Positions 26,407-34,880 of a stretch of DNA of 64,000 nt are shown here, piece by piece; position 1 is the first letter of the stretch, and each line of letters opens with the position of its first letter. The stretch is from Helicobacter typhlonius (lineage in GTDB: Bacteria > Campylobacterota > Campylobacteria > Campylobacterales > Helicobacteraceae). The position numbers and the translations under genes were made by a program. The notes beneath the pieces were generated by a model. The model saw nothing but the letters and a program-made list of their open reading frames with translations, was not told the DNA's origin and did not search any database. The stretch covers positions 1,054,001-1,118,000 of the forward strand of contig NZ_LN907858.1 in assembly GCF_001460635.1 (NCBI RefSeq), in the 5' to 3' direction.

Positions 26407-28036
26407 ATATAAATAACTGCAATATACTTTGTATCACCACTGCGTTAATCAAATCAATAAAAAATGCCCCAACAAGCGGCACGACAATAAATGCCATATG
26501 GCTTGGTCCATAATGTGAAGTAACCGTTTGCATATTTACCATAGCCGTGGGGGTCGCGCCAAGCCCAAATCCACAATGCCCCGCAGCAAGCACCGCCGCA
26601 TCATAGTCTTTGCCACAGAATCTAAAGGTAACAAACACGGCAAAAGCCACCATACACACTGCTTGTGCGCTTAGAATGACAATCATAGGGAGTGCAAGTG
26701 CCACGAGTTGCCAAAGATTAAGCGTCATCATCGCAAAGGCAAGGAAAAGTGAGAGGGAGACATTGCCAAGCACAGAAACTTCCCTGTCAAAGACTTGATG
26801 AATATTAAGCGCACTTAAGGCATTGCGTAAAATCACGCCCACAAAGAGACAATGCACAAATGTTGGGAGATTAAACATAGGAAACACACTCTTGCTATAC
26901 TCGCTCGATAAAGTCCCTACAAGCAGACACAACGCAATGAGCGCAAGAGATTCAATAAAACTAATGGGCGTGATGAGCCGCTCCTTTTGAGGCGTCTCAA
27001 AGCCGTGGGGGTCATCATTATTATGCTCCTTACCCGGAATCTTAATATTGTGTTTATTTATCAAGTATCGTGCTGTAGGTCCGCCGATAAGCCCACCCAT
27101 AACAAGCCCAAAGGTCGCACACGCCATAGCCACTTCGGTAGCTGCCGCAAAATTATAAGGCTCGGCTTTGAAAATATCCGCCCACGCTGCACCTGTGCCG
27201 TGCCCACCGCTCATTGTAATGCTACCGCCAAGCATTCCAAGCAATGGATCTACACCCATACCATAGCTCACACCAATACCGATGAGATTCTGCAAGAACA
27301 AAAGCCCGGTTACAAGGACGAGAAAAATCACAAGCATTTTACCGCCCTTTTTGAGCGAGGCAAAATCCGCACTTAACCCTATGGAAGAGAAAAATGCTAG
27401 CATTAATGGATCTTTGAGTGAGGAGTCAAATTTTAACTCAATAGCAAATGTTTGGTAAAAAACGAGAATAAACAAGGCAACAACAATCCCTCCTACAACA
27501 GGTTCAGGGATATTATAATCGCGCAAAAACCTGACTTTAGCAATGATGTATCGCCCAAGGAGCAACACAAATACCATACACACAAGCGTGAAATAAAAAT
27601 CAAAAGAAAATGTGCTAAGCGTTGCACTATCAGCCTTGATATAGCCCAATACACTCGCACCATTTGAATCTTTTGCCTCTATGTATAAAAACTCGCCATT
27701 ACCTGCTAGAGCGGTGATTTTGCTACTAGAGGGCAATGTGCTAGTGGCACAAGATTCTAAAGTAGTGGCATATAAGCTTGTTTCATTTTTGGTTACATAG
27801 CTATTTGCCCACGATGAAATAGGCTTCATATCTTCAGGCTTATGCCAAGCACACTCTTGGGGTGTCTCTAATGTTTCTTGCATCGCTTTTAGCAGACCCC
27901 TGCCACCCTCTTGTGTGATAGAATCTTGGGCTACCTCGCTTTGATTTTGTGGTATTTCTGTATATGCGTTAAGGGGGGGGGGGCTTACCATAACAAACAT
28001 AACATAGATACACGCTATTTTACAAACCCTAAACAT
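26405..28036 (-). CDS. gltS: GltS-type sodium/glutamate symporter with N-terminal SH3-like domain
   Basis: 543 aa, about 140 longer than ordinary GltS. Residues 1-25 are a signal-like segment whose end is encoded by an 11-base C tract (VSPPPLNAY). Residues about 75-140 look like a bacterial SH3 domain (SYVTKNETSLYATT, SSSKITALAGNGEFLYIEA, GYIKAD). The rest is a classic GltS carrier of ten or more helices: RFLRDYNIPEPVVGGIVVAL, GGSITMSGGHGTGAAWADIF and, in the second half, GHCGFGLGATPTAMVNMQTV with its reentrant-loop Gly run. The SH3-like part would lie outside the membrane, where it could bind peptidoglycan or solute. AGGAG precedes the ATG. As read, the C11 tract keeps the frame open. Confidence 0.9.
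   Translation of the reverse strand: MFRVCKIACIYVMFVMVSPPPLNAYTEIPQNQSEVAQDSITQEGGRGLLKAMQETLETPQECAWHKPEDMKPISSWANSYVTKNETSLYATTLESCATSTLPSSSKITALAGNGEFLYIEAKDSNGASVLGYIKADSATLSTFSFDFYFTLVCMVFVLLLGRYIIAKVRFLRDYNIPEPVVGGIVVALFILVFYQTFAIELKFDSSLKDPLMLAFFSSIGLSADFASLKKGGKMLVIFLVLVTGLLFLQNLIGIGVSYGMGVDPLLGMLGGSITMSGGHGTGAAWADIFKAEPYNFAAATEVAMACATFGLVMGGLIGGPTARYLINKHNIKIPGKEHNNDDPHGFETPQKERLITPISFIESLALIALCLLVGTLSSEYSKSVFPMFNLPTFVHCLFVGVILRNALSALNIHQVFDREVSVLGNVSLSLFLAFAMMTLNLWQLVALALPMIVILSAQAVCMVAFAVFVTFRFCGKDYDAAVLAAGHCGFGLGATPTAMVNMQTVTSHYGPSHMAFIVVPLVGAFFIDLINAVVIQSILQLFI
27973..27983. repeat. G11/C11 homopolymer within gltS
   Basis: Eleven G on the plus strand (C on the coding strand) in codons 17-21 of gltS. 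Long G/C tracts inside 5' coding regions are the standard contingency loci of Helicobacter and Campylobacter; a change of one base would stop translation before the carrier domain. Confidence 0.85.
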
Positions 28037-28188
28037 ACTCTCTCCTTACACAATTTCGCAGTGTATATTAAGCTATAAAAACTTTAAGAAAAATTAAATA
28101 TTTTTAAGATACAATCCACATCTCCACAAGATTCCAATAATAATGCGATGATTTTATTATGTCGCTTGTGCCTTATCTGCTTGAAAAT

Positions 28189-28264
28189 GATCGCGTAGCT
28201 CAGTTGGTAGAGCACTACCTTGACATGGTAGTGGTCGCTGGTTCAAGTCCAGTCGTGATCACCA
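28189..28264 (+). tRNA. tRNA-Val (GAC)
   Basis: Cloverleaf with acceptor GATCGCG/CGTGATC, D-arm TAGCTCAGTTGGTAGAGCA, anticodon stem CTACC/GGTAG around TTGACAT (anticodon GAC) and T-arm GGTTCAAGTCC. The ACCA end is encoded. It stands alone between gltS and lspA; no integrase or duplicated tRNA end is nearby. Confidence 0.96.
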
Positions 28265-28318
28265 TTTTTTAGAATATGCTCCGTTTTTAAACACTTCACG
28301 CACAGATTCTATAAGGAT

Positions 28319-28798
28319 TTAGTTAGATTTTTCTCCCTTAAGCATTTGTAAAATAATAATTACCACACTGCAGTCAATCAACACATCAGCGAGATTAAAA
28401 ATTGCAAAATCAAACCAATAATGCCAATACACATAATCCACCACGCCGCCGTGGATAAAGCGATCAAAAACATTTGAAAGTCCCGAACCTAGCAAGATTC
28501 CAAGCGCGGCATAATATTTGATAAAAAAATCACTCATAAGTGCAAAAATCAGCACCGCGCATAAAAACACGATTTGTATATATTTCAAATATTCCTCTAA
28601 AAAACTAAACATTGAAAACGCCACGCCTTTATTATACACAAGAGCCCTACCGCCAATAGTAAGTGCCTCACTCTCCCATTCAAAACCCCCAAGCATAATA
28701 AGCTTTACCCACTGATCAAGCACAATGCTTAAGACAAAAAGCGCCACGAACACCGCAATTTGCTTTTTGTCAATGTATTTTAGAGACGAATATTTCAT
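28319..28798 (-). CDS. lspA: Lipoprotein signal peptidase
   Basis: 159 aa, four-helix inner-membrane aspartyl protease that cleaves prolipoproteins after lipidation. The conserved blocks are present: ALVYNKGVAFSMFSFL, then GSGLSNVFDRFIHGGVVDYV with the first catalytic Asp, and FAIFNLADVLIDCSVVIIIL with the second. It lies downstream of glmM on the same strand, as in H. pylori; urease genes, which follow there, are absent here. Confidence 0.95.
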   Translation of the reverse strand: MKYSSLKYIDKKQIAVFVALFVLSIVLDQWVKLIMLGGFEWESEALTIGGRALVYNKGVAFSMFSFLEEYLKYIQIVFLCAVLIFALMSDFFIKYYAALGILLGSGLSNVFDRFIHGGVVDYVYWHYWFDFAIFNLADVLIDCSVVIIILQMLKGEKSN

Positions 28799-28853
28799 AT
28801 ATCCTACTTTTAATTTTTATAATTTTCTACTTGTGGCGCATTCAAAGCAGATT

Positions 28854-28919
28854 CTACACTTCACTTGAATATTTAAAATCCATATCAAACTCTGCACCCA
28901 AAGTATGCTTTAAATACAT
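28854..28919 (-). CDS. Doubtful 21-codon reading frame between glmM and lspA
   Basis: ATG at 28919 to TAG at 28854, in the glmM frame just after its stop, reading MYLKHTLGAEFDMDFKYSSE and a final V. The composition is protein-like, but there is no ribosome site and no family. It may be a short coupled peptide, a former glmM tail, or chance. Confidence 0.2.
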   Translation of the reverse strand: MYLKHTLGAEFDMDFKYSSEV

Positions 28920-28925
28920 AAGATT

Positions 28926-30356
28926 CTATACATTTAATTGCTTTTGAAAAAACTCTGTGAGTATTTCTACCTGCTCACTCACGAGTTTAGAATCCTTGCC
29001 CTCTACCAAAATTCTAAGCTTATTTTCTGTGCCAGAGTAGCGCACAAGGTGGCGATTACCCGATTGCGTAATAGAATCTAGCTTTTCTTTTAGTCCTGCG
29101 ATACTTTCAAGTGGCTTTTTGTGCGCGACTTTGAGATTGACTAGCTCACTTGGGTAGAGTTCAAAAGGATTAAGTGCCTCGTGCGAATTTTTTTTGCTTT
29201 GAAGCAGTAAAGCCAAGACTTGCAACGCACTCACTAAGCCATCGCCTGTTTTAGCATAATCACTAAAAATAATATGTCCGCTACTCTCCCCACCAAAATT
29301 TAAATCGCGCTCTTTCATCATATCCCACACATATTTATCGCCTACATTGCAACGATAAAGCGTGATATTGTGAGATTTTAGAAACTCCTCAAGCGCGAGA
29401 TTACTCATCAATGTGGTAACAATGGCGTTATTTTTGAGCGCACCAATTTGTTTTTGATAGAGTGCAAGCGCACCAATGAGCTTATCGCCATTGATAATGT
29501 GCCCCTCATTATCCACCACTACAAGCCTATCCGCATCGCCATCAAGCGCAAAGCCCACATCTGCGCGATATGTGCGCACCTCCTGCGCTAAGGTTTCAGG
29601 GTGCATAGCTCCGCACTGCTTGTTGATATTGTATCCATTAGGCTCATCATTAATAGCTATCACATCAGCTCCTAATTCACTCAACACAATAGGAGCAACA
29701 CGATATGCCGCACCATTAGCACAATCACACACTATACGCAATCCTCGTAAAGTTAGATTCTTTGGAAAAGAATTTTTAATATGCACAATATAACGTCCCA
29801 CCACATCATCAATACGCTTTGAACTACCGATTTCTAGCCCACTTTTGAGTGCGCTTTGGAGCGAGGTAGGATTGTAATAATAAGATTCTATACTTTCTTC
29901 TTCTTCTTGAGCAAGTTTATAACCATAATGATTAAAGAATTTTATACCATTATCATCATAGGGATTATGGCTTGCGCTTATCATAATTCCCGCATCGCAT
30001 CGCATATCCTCTGTCAAAAAAGCAACGGCGGGAGTAGGCATAGGACCAATTTGTATCACATCATAGCCCACAGAAGTGAGAGCAGAAACAAGAGCGTTTT
30101 CTATCATATAACCGCTACGACGTGTATCCTTGCCTACGAGAATCTTATTTGTCAATGAATGTTGGCGAAAGTGTATCCCCGCACTTGTTCCTAAAGCTAT
30201 CACACTTGAGGGAGTAATCACTTCCCCCGCACGTCCTCGGACACCATCAGTGCCAAATAGTTTTGCCTCTTTTTTAGAGCTTGTTTGAGAATCTGCGGCT
30301 TTTACACCTGTTTTTTTGCTTATCTCATCTTTGTTTTTTTGAGGCACTTTTGCCAT
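28926..30356 (-). CDS. glmM: Phosphoglucosamine mutase with N-terminal extension
   Basis: 476 aa from the ATG at 30356, preceded by AAAGGAGCGAAT; a start seven codons earlier is less likely. It converts glucosamine-6-phosphate to glucosamine-1-phosphate for UDP-GlcNAc synthesis. The phosphoserine loop is [19 protein letters not shown], the metal loop [14 protein letters not shown], the sugar loop [10 protein letters not shown], and the phosphate-binding end [17 protein letters not shown]. Ordinary GlmM begins at about [14 protein letters not shown]; here 34 Lys/Ser-rich residues precede that, an unusual addition. It is divergent from rpsT. Confidence 0.95.
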   Translation of the reverse strand: MAKVPQKNKDEISKKTGVKAADSQTSSKKEAKLFGTDGVRGRAGEVITPSSVIALGTSAGIHFRQHSLTNKILVGKDTRRSGYMIENALVSALTSVGYDVIQIGPMPTPAVAFLTEDMRCDAGIMISASHNPYDDNGIKFFNHYGYKLAQEEEESIESYYYNPTSLQSALKSGLEIGSSKRIDDVVGRYIVHIKNSFPKNLTLRGLRIVCDCANGAAYRVAPIVLSELGADVIAINDEPNGYNINKQCGAMHPETLAQEVRTYRADVGFALDGDADRLVVVDNEGHIINGDKLIGALALYQKQIGALKNNAIVTTLMSNLALEEFLKSHNITLYRCNVGDKYVWDMMKERDLNFGGESSGHIIFSDYAKTGDGLVSALQVLALLLQSKKNSHEALNPFELYPSELVNLKVAHKKPLESIAGLKEKLDSITQSGNRHLVRYSGTENKLRILVEGKDSKLVSEQVEILTEFFQKQLNV

Positions 30357-30457
30357 ATTCGCTCCTTTCATTATCACTCCTTAAACTTTTAAACTGCATT
30401 TAATCAAACTTTTGGCAGAATCTTGCCCTAATTTTTTAAAAAAAGGACTAATACACT

Positions 30458-30730
30458 ATGGCAAATCACAAATCTGCAGAAAAGAGAATCCGACAGACCA
30501 AAACAAGAACGGAACGCAATCGCTACTACAAGACGCGTATTAAAAATATCGTACGCAACCTAAGAGAAGCAGTAGCAGCCAAAGATGTAGCTAAAGCGCA
30601 AGAAGCACTTAAAGTTGCCAATAAAGAGCTTCACAAATATGTAAGTAAGGGAATCTTAAAGAAAAATACTGCTTCACGCAAAGTCTCTCGCCTCAATGCA
30701 AGCGTGAAAAAACTCGTTCAATCTGCGTAA
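30458..30730 (+). CDS. rpsT: 30S ribosomal protein S20
   Basis: 90 aa, small basic helical protein binding 16S r[23 protein letters not shown] and the C-terminal [20 protein letters not shown] are diagnostic. AAAGGAC is 11 bases upstream of the ATG. It is followed by prfA after 39 bases in the same direction, as in H. pylori. Confidence 0.98.
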   Translation: MANHKSAEKRIRQTKTRTERNRYYKTRIKNIVRNLREAVAAKDVAKAQEALKVANKELHKYVSKGILKKNTASRKVSRLNASVKKLVQSA

Positions 30731-30769
30731 ATAGCGCGTTCTTCGTATAGATTCTAAAAAGTAACTTGT

Positions 30770-31834
30770 ATGCTTGTAGATAAGCTTAAGCCCATTGTGG
30801 CGCGTTATGGTGAGATTTCACAGCTTCTCACTTTAGAATCTACCCTTGCAAATATTAAACAATTAACTCAACTAAGCAAAGAGCAAAATGACATTGAGCC
30901 AATCACACAAAAAGCAAAGCTGTATTTTGCTACGCTTGAAAATATCACGCAAAACAAGGCTTTGCTAGAAGACAAAGAACTTGGTGAGTTAGCAAAAGAG
31001 GAGCTTAAAGATTTAGAATCTGCTAAAGCCACATTAGAAGAGGAAATCAAACTTCTTCTAATCCCCAAAGACCCAAATGATAGCAAAAATATCTACCTTG
31101 AAATTCGCGCAGGCACAGGCGGAGATGAAGCGGGAATCTTCGTGGGGGATTTATTTAAAGCGTATTGTCGCTATGCAGATTTACAAAAATGGAAAGTTGA
31201 AATTATCAGCTCAAGCGAAAATAATGTCGGTGGCTACAAGGAAGTCATCGCCCTTGTCAAAGGCAATGGCGCGTATTCTAAGCTCAAATACGAGGGTGGT
31301 ACTCACAGAGTGCAAAGAGTGCCAAAGACAGAATCTCAAGGGCGGATTCACACTTCAGCTATCACCGTGGCGATTATGCCAGAAGTCGATGATGTAGAAG
31401 TCAATATCAACCCGAGTGATTTAAAGATTGATGTTTTTCGCAGCGGCGGACACGGCGGACAGAGTGTGAATACCACAGATTCTGCGGTGCGTATCACGCA
31501 TATTCCCACAGGCATTAGTGTGTCAATGCAAGATGAAAAATCACAGCATAAAAATAAAGATAAAGCAATGAAAATCCTCAAAGCAAGGCTTTATGAAGCC
31601 GAGCTTGAAGCGCAAAACGCCCAAAATAAAGAAGCTAGAAAGTCTCAAGTAGGCAGCGGGGATAGAAGCGAGAGAATCCGCACATATAATTACCCGCAAA
31701 ATCGCCTCACAGACCACCGCATAGGTTTAACGCTTTATAGCCTTGAGGAGATTATGCTTGGTGGGCTACTTGATGAATGTATTAATCCCCTCATCGCTCA
31801 CGCACAAAGTCAAGCTATGGGAAGTATTGAATAA
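30770..31834 (+). CDS. prfA: Peptide chain release factor 1
   Basis: 354 aa. It recognises UAA and UAG stop codons and triggers peptide release. The GGQ loop is in [20 protein letters not shown], and the stop-codon region is upstream (the PxT-type [20 protein letters not shown]). The N-terminal helical domain has long Lys/Glu helices. Its TAA overlaps the start of the fucosyltransferase gene (TAATG), so the two are translationally coupled. Confidence 0.97.
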   Translation: MLVDKLKPIVARYGEISQLLTLESTLANIKQLTQLSKEQNDIEPITQKAKLYFATLENITQNKALLEDKELGELAKEELKDLESAKATLEEEIKLLLIPKDPNDSKNIYLEIRAGTGGDEAGIFVGDLFKAYCRYADLQKWKVEIISSSENNVGGYKEVIALVKGNGAYSKLKYEGGTHRVQRVPKTESQGRIHTSAITVAIMPEVDDVEVNINPSDLKIDVFRSGGHGGQSVNTTDSAVRITHIPTGISVSMQDEKSQHKNKDKAMKILKARLYEAELEAQNAQNKEARKSQVGSGDRSERIRTYNYPQNRLTDHRIGLTLYSLEEIMLGGLLDECINPLIAHAQSQAMGSIE

Positions 31835-32856
31835 TGGCGCAAAACCTTCAAACACCACAAGATTCTAAGACAAAGAAAAGAATCTATTTTTGCGATGGAG
31901 CGGTTAAAGGTAAGATCCCCGCTATACTTTCCAGGCATTATGATATTGAGATTACACCGCATAATCCGGATTATGTGTTTTATTCTGTTATGGGTAATGA
32001 GCATATCAATTATGATTGTATTCGTATTTTTAGCACAGGCGAGAATGTGAGGGCTGATTTTAATTTTTGTGATTATGCTATTGGTTTTGATTATATGCAA
32101 TTTGAGGACAGATACTTGCGCTATCCGTTCTATCTCCATTACAAAGAAGCGATGGAAAAAGCGCGAAATAAACATCTTCATATTACACCCCAAACCCTTG
32201 AAAATAAGAAAAGATTTTGCACCTTTGTTGTCAGTAATGGCAAAGCAGATTCTATAAGAAGTCAGTTTTTTGATAAGCTTATGCAATATAAGCACATAGA
32301 TAGTGGCGGCAAATATAAAAATAATATCGGCGCACCTGTGGCAGATAAACTCGCATTTTTAAGTGAAGGAAAATTTAATATTGCTTTTGAAAATTCAAGC
32401 GCCAATGGCTACACGACAGAAAAGCTCATAGAAGCATTTGCCGCAGGAACGATTCCTCTTTATTGGGGCGATGAAAGCGTAAGTTTGCCTTTAGATTCTA
32501 GCGGGGGGGGGGTAAATCCCAAATCTTTTGTGCGGCTCAATGATTTTGCGAGTTTTGAAGAAGCCATAGCCTATATTGAATTTTTAGATACACATAATGA
32601 TGCGTATCTAGCGATATTGCGAGAAGAAACATTTTTAGATTCAAATCACGAGGCAATATTTGATAAAAAATTAGAATCTTTTTTGCTTCATATTTTTAAT
32701 CAGCCACTTGAAAAGGCTTATCGCAGAGGTTTTGGACAATGGCGATGTAATATTGAAAAACGATATAAGAAATATCAAAGAATAAGGAGTCTCACCAACA
32801 CCTGTGTGAATATCATCAAAAATCCCATTCGTAGGATAAAAAAATTATTCAAATAA
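31834..32856 (+). CDS. GT10-family alpha-1,3/4-fucosyltransferase (phase-variable)
   Basis: 340 aa. The GT10 core is clear: RFCTFVVSNG at about 128-136, HIDSGGKYKNNIGAP at about 154-168, FLSEGKFNIAFENSSANGYT and TEKLIEAFAAGTIPLYWG with the GDP-fucose-binding residues at about 175-212. The enzyme adds fucose to GlcNAc or Glc of O-antigen; in Helicobacter this makes Lewis-type antigens, and the exact linkage here is not known. The C-terminus is basic and amphipathic (KNPIRRIKKLFK), fitting peripheral membrane binding, without the heptad repeats of H. pylori FutA/B. A G10 tract lies at residues 223-227 and the frame is open as read. It overlaps prfA by one base. Confidence 0.9.
   Translation: MAQNLQTPQDSKTKKRIYFCDGAVKGKIPAILSRHYDIEITPHNPDYVFYSVMGNEHINYDCIRIFSTGENVRADFNFCDYAIGFDYMQFEDRYLRYPFYLHYKEAMEKARNKHLHITPQTLENKKRFCTFVVSNGKADSIRSQFFDKLMQYKHIDSGGKYKNNIGAPVADKLAFLSEGKFNIAFENSSANGYTTEKLIEAFAAGTIPLYWGDESVSLPLDSSGGGVNPKSFVRLNDFASFEEAIAYIEFLDTHNDAYLAILREETFLDSNHEAIFDKKLESFLLHIFNQPLEKAYRRGFGQWRCNIEKRYKKYQRIRSLTNTCVNIIKNPIRRIKKLFK
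32503..32512. repeat. G10 homopolymer within the fucosyltransferase gene
   Basis: Ten G encoding S-G-G-G-V. One more or one fewer base ends translation after the donor-binding motif, which would remove the C-terminal third. H. pylori fucosyltransferases are switched by similar C tracts. Confidence 0.88.
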
Positions 32857-32962
32857 GCTAGATTCTAAAAGTTTTTAAAGCCTCTCATTCTTTACCATTT
32901 TTAGAAATCCCACTAGCCTACTGCAATTTTATATGTTCCACAAGCAAGGTAAATTTTCAAAA

Positions 32963-34294
32963 CTACTTAATATCATATCTCGCAATCTTATGACGCAAAA
33001 GCTCTACGCTCATTCCCAGCATATCGCTTGCCCTTTGTAAATCATTCGCACATTCTTTAAGAATCTGTGTGATGAGCTCCTTTTCAAGTGCAGCTATACT
33101 GCCCTGCTCTGCGTTTGCGCTCTTTAGATTTGTGCCGCTAAAGGCTTTTGTGCGAGATTCTAAAGACAAGTCCTTCACGCTGATTTCATTGCTATCGCTC
33201 AAAATCCCCGCCCTCTCCACGACAGATAAAAGTTCGCGCACATTACCATACCATTCATAGTTTAAAAGTGCCTCTTTCGCCTCCTCAGAAAAAGACTTTT
33301 GCGGAAAATTATATTGCGCACACACAGATTCTAGCTTCCACTCACTAATAGGCAGAATCTCCTCCTTACGCTCTTTAAGCGGTGGGATAGGCAGAGGAAT
33401 GGTTTGTAGCCTAAAAAACAAATCCTCTCTAAATTCATTTTTGCCTATCTTTGCCTGTATATCAGCATTTGTTGCAGAGATAAAGCGCACATCAATCTTA
33501 ATGGGCTTTGAGCTACCAAGCCGTGTAAGCGTTTTTTCCTGCAATACACGCAAAAGCTTTGCCTGAAGTGCAAGGGGCATTTCACCAATCTCATCCAAAA
33601 ACACGCTGCCACCACTTGCAGATTCTAAAATACCGGGCTTTGGATTTGTAGCGTCTGTAAAGGCTCCTTTTTCATAGCCAAAGAGTTCGGATTCTAATAA
33701 ATGCTCTGGTATTGCCGCCATATTAAGCGCAACAAAAGGCGCATTAGCACGAGCAGAATTGCGATGTATGAAGTTAGCAAACACATCTTTACCCACACCA
33801 CTTTGTCCCAGAAGCAATACATTCGCATCAGTCTTAGCAACCTTTAGAGCTAGGGCTTTAACCTCTTCAAGCTTTGGCGATGAGGCGATAAACTCCTTAT
33901 CATCTGTGCTTTTTGGTGGTGTTTTTTGTGTCTTATGCACGATTTGTGCCGCCTTGTGTGTGCGCTTTATTGCCTCTATGAGCTCTTCTATCTCAAAACC
34001 TTTGATGAGAAAGTCTTTCACACCCAAACGAATGGACTTTATCGCATTTTGCACGGAAGCATTCCCTGTGATGACAATCGCTTCATATCGTCCATTCAGC
34101 TCCTGCAAAAAGCTCAAGCCGTCCATTTGAGGCATATTAATATCAGTGATGATAAGCTCAAAACTCTCATCGAGCTTTTTAAGCGCGTCCTTTGGATTCT
34201 TAAAGCTTACCACTTCATACTCTGCATAGTCCTCAAATGCGGTTTCTAGGGACTTACGATAATTAATATCATCTTCTACAATGGCTATCTTCAT
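32963..34294 (-). CDS. flgR: Sigma-54 response regulator FlgR (NtrC family) with intact helix-turn-helix
   Basis: 443 aa. The receiver domain (1-115) has the phospho-acceptor Asp51 in IITDINMPQMDG. The AAA+ domain has Walker A GQSGVGKD (163-170), the loop GAFTDA at 210-215 (consensus GAFTGA) and Walker B VFLDEIGE. A C-terminal Fis-type region follows (ELITQILKECANDLQRASDM, then LGMSVELLRHKIARYDI). It turns on RpoN-dependent flagellar genes (hook, basal body) on signal from FlgS. H. pylori FlgR lacks the DNA-binding part; this protein keeps it. It overlaps the preceding small gene by four bases. Confidence 0.93.
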   Translation of the reverse strand: MKIAIVEDDINYRKSLETAFEDYAEYEVVSFKNPKDALKKLDESFELIITDINMPQMDGLSFLQELNGRYEAIVITGNASVQNAIKSIRLGVKDFLIKGFEIEELIEAIKRTHKAAQIVHKTQKTPPKSTDDKEFIASSPKLEEVKALALKVAKTDANVLLLGQSGVGKDVFANFIHRNSARANAPFVALNMAAIPEHLLESELFGYEKGAFTDATNPKPGILESASGGSVFLDEIGEMPLALQAKLLRVLQEKTLTRLGSSKPIKIDVRFISATNADIQAKIGKNEFREDLFFRLQTIPLPIPPLKERKEEILPISEWKLESVCAQYNFPQKSFSEEAKEALLNYEWYGNVRELLSVVERAGILSDSNEISVKDLSLESRTKAFSGTNLKSANAEQGSIAALEKELITQILKECANDLQRASDMLGMSVELLRHKIARYDIK

Positions 34295-34767
34295 ACCTGC
34301 TCCTTTGCTAGGATATACATCATAATGCTTTTATTGACAAGCTTTGCCTTTACCCTCGTTGGGGCGATTTCAAGCCTCACACGCGATTGTAGGGCATTAT
34401 CCCTCCCACTCGTATCCTCGCGCACATAAACTTTATGTTGCAGCAAACATTCAAGCACCTGCTCCTTTTCCTGCTTGATAATAGAGGTGATAAAGTAAGC
34501 CATATCGTCCATTATGGGATACCTACTCGCGTCTATTTCACACTCTTGTGTAACTATATAGCCCTTGTGTGCTTGATAGTTCATCACGTGTGATACACGA
34601 TAAGATTCTCTCTGGGCTAGATTGTCCTTACTCACAACCTTATATGAGATGAGGAGTTCTACCTCTGCATTTTCAAATCGCTCTTCGTAGGGCAATTCAT
34701 CAAGGCTACTCACGCCCTTGAGTGTGCTAAAACATAAAAGCAAAATGATACAGAACCGAGCACACAT
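34291..34767 (-). CDS. Exported hypothetical protein preceding flgR
   Basis: 158 aa from the ATG at 34767 (GGAGG lies eight bases upstream); a GTG five codons earlier is an alternative. A signal peptide (MCARFCIILLLCFSTLKGVSS) is clear, so the mature protein is probably periplasmic. It contains beta-like segments (AEVELLISYKVVSKDN, VRLEIAPTRVKAKLV). No family is recognised. Its stop overlaps the flgR start (ATGA), so the two are coupled, and the same gene order exists between gyrA and flgR in H. pylori. Confidence 0.82.
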   Translation of the reverse strand: MCARFCIILLLCFSTLKGVSSLDELPYEERFENAEVELLISYKVVSKDNLAQRESYRVSHVMNYQAHKGYIVTQECEIDASRYPIMDDMAYFITSIIKQEKEQVLECLLQHKVYVREDTSGRDNALQSRVRLEIAPTRVKAKLVNKSIMMYILAKEQV

Positions 34768-34880
34768 TAACCTAGCCTCCACCTCTTTATCTATACTTTA
34801 AGCCCAAACCGCCCCACTATAACTTTGCCACTTCGCATTTTATGCTTTCAAGATTTTAGAATCTACCACAGGTACCGCCC

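Noticed and set aside
28189-28264. tRNA-Val as an integration site
   Set aside because: No integrase, no duplicated tRNA end and no foreign-looking flank.
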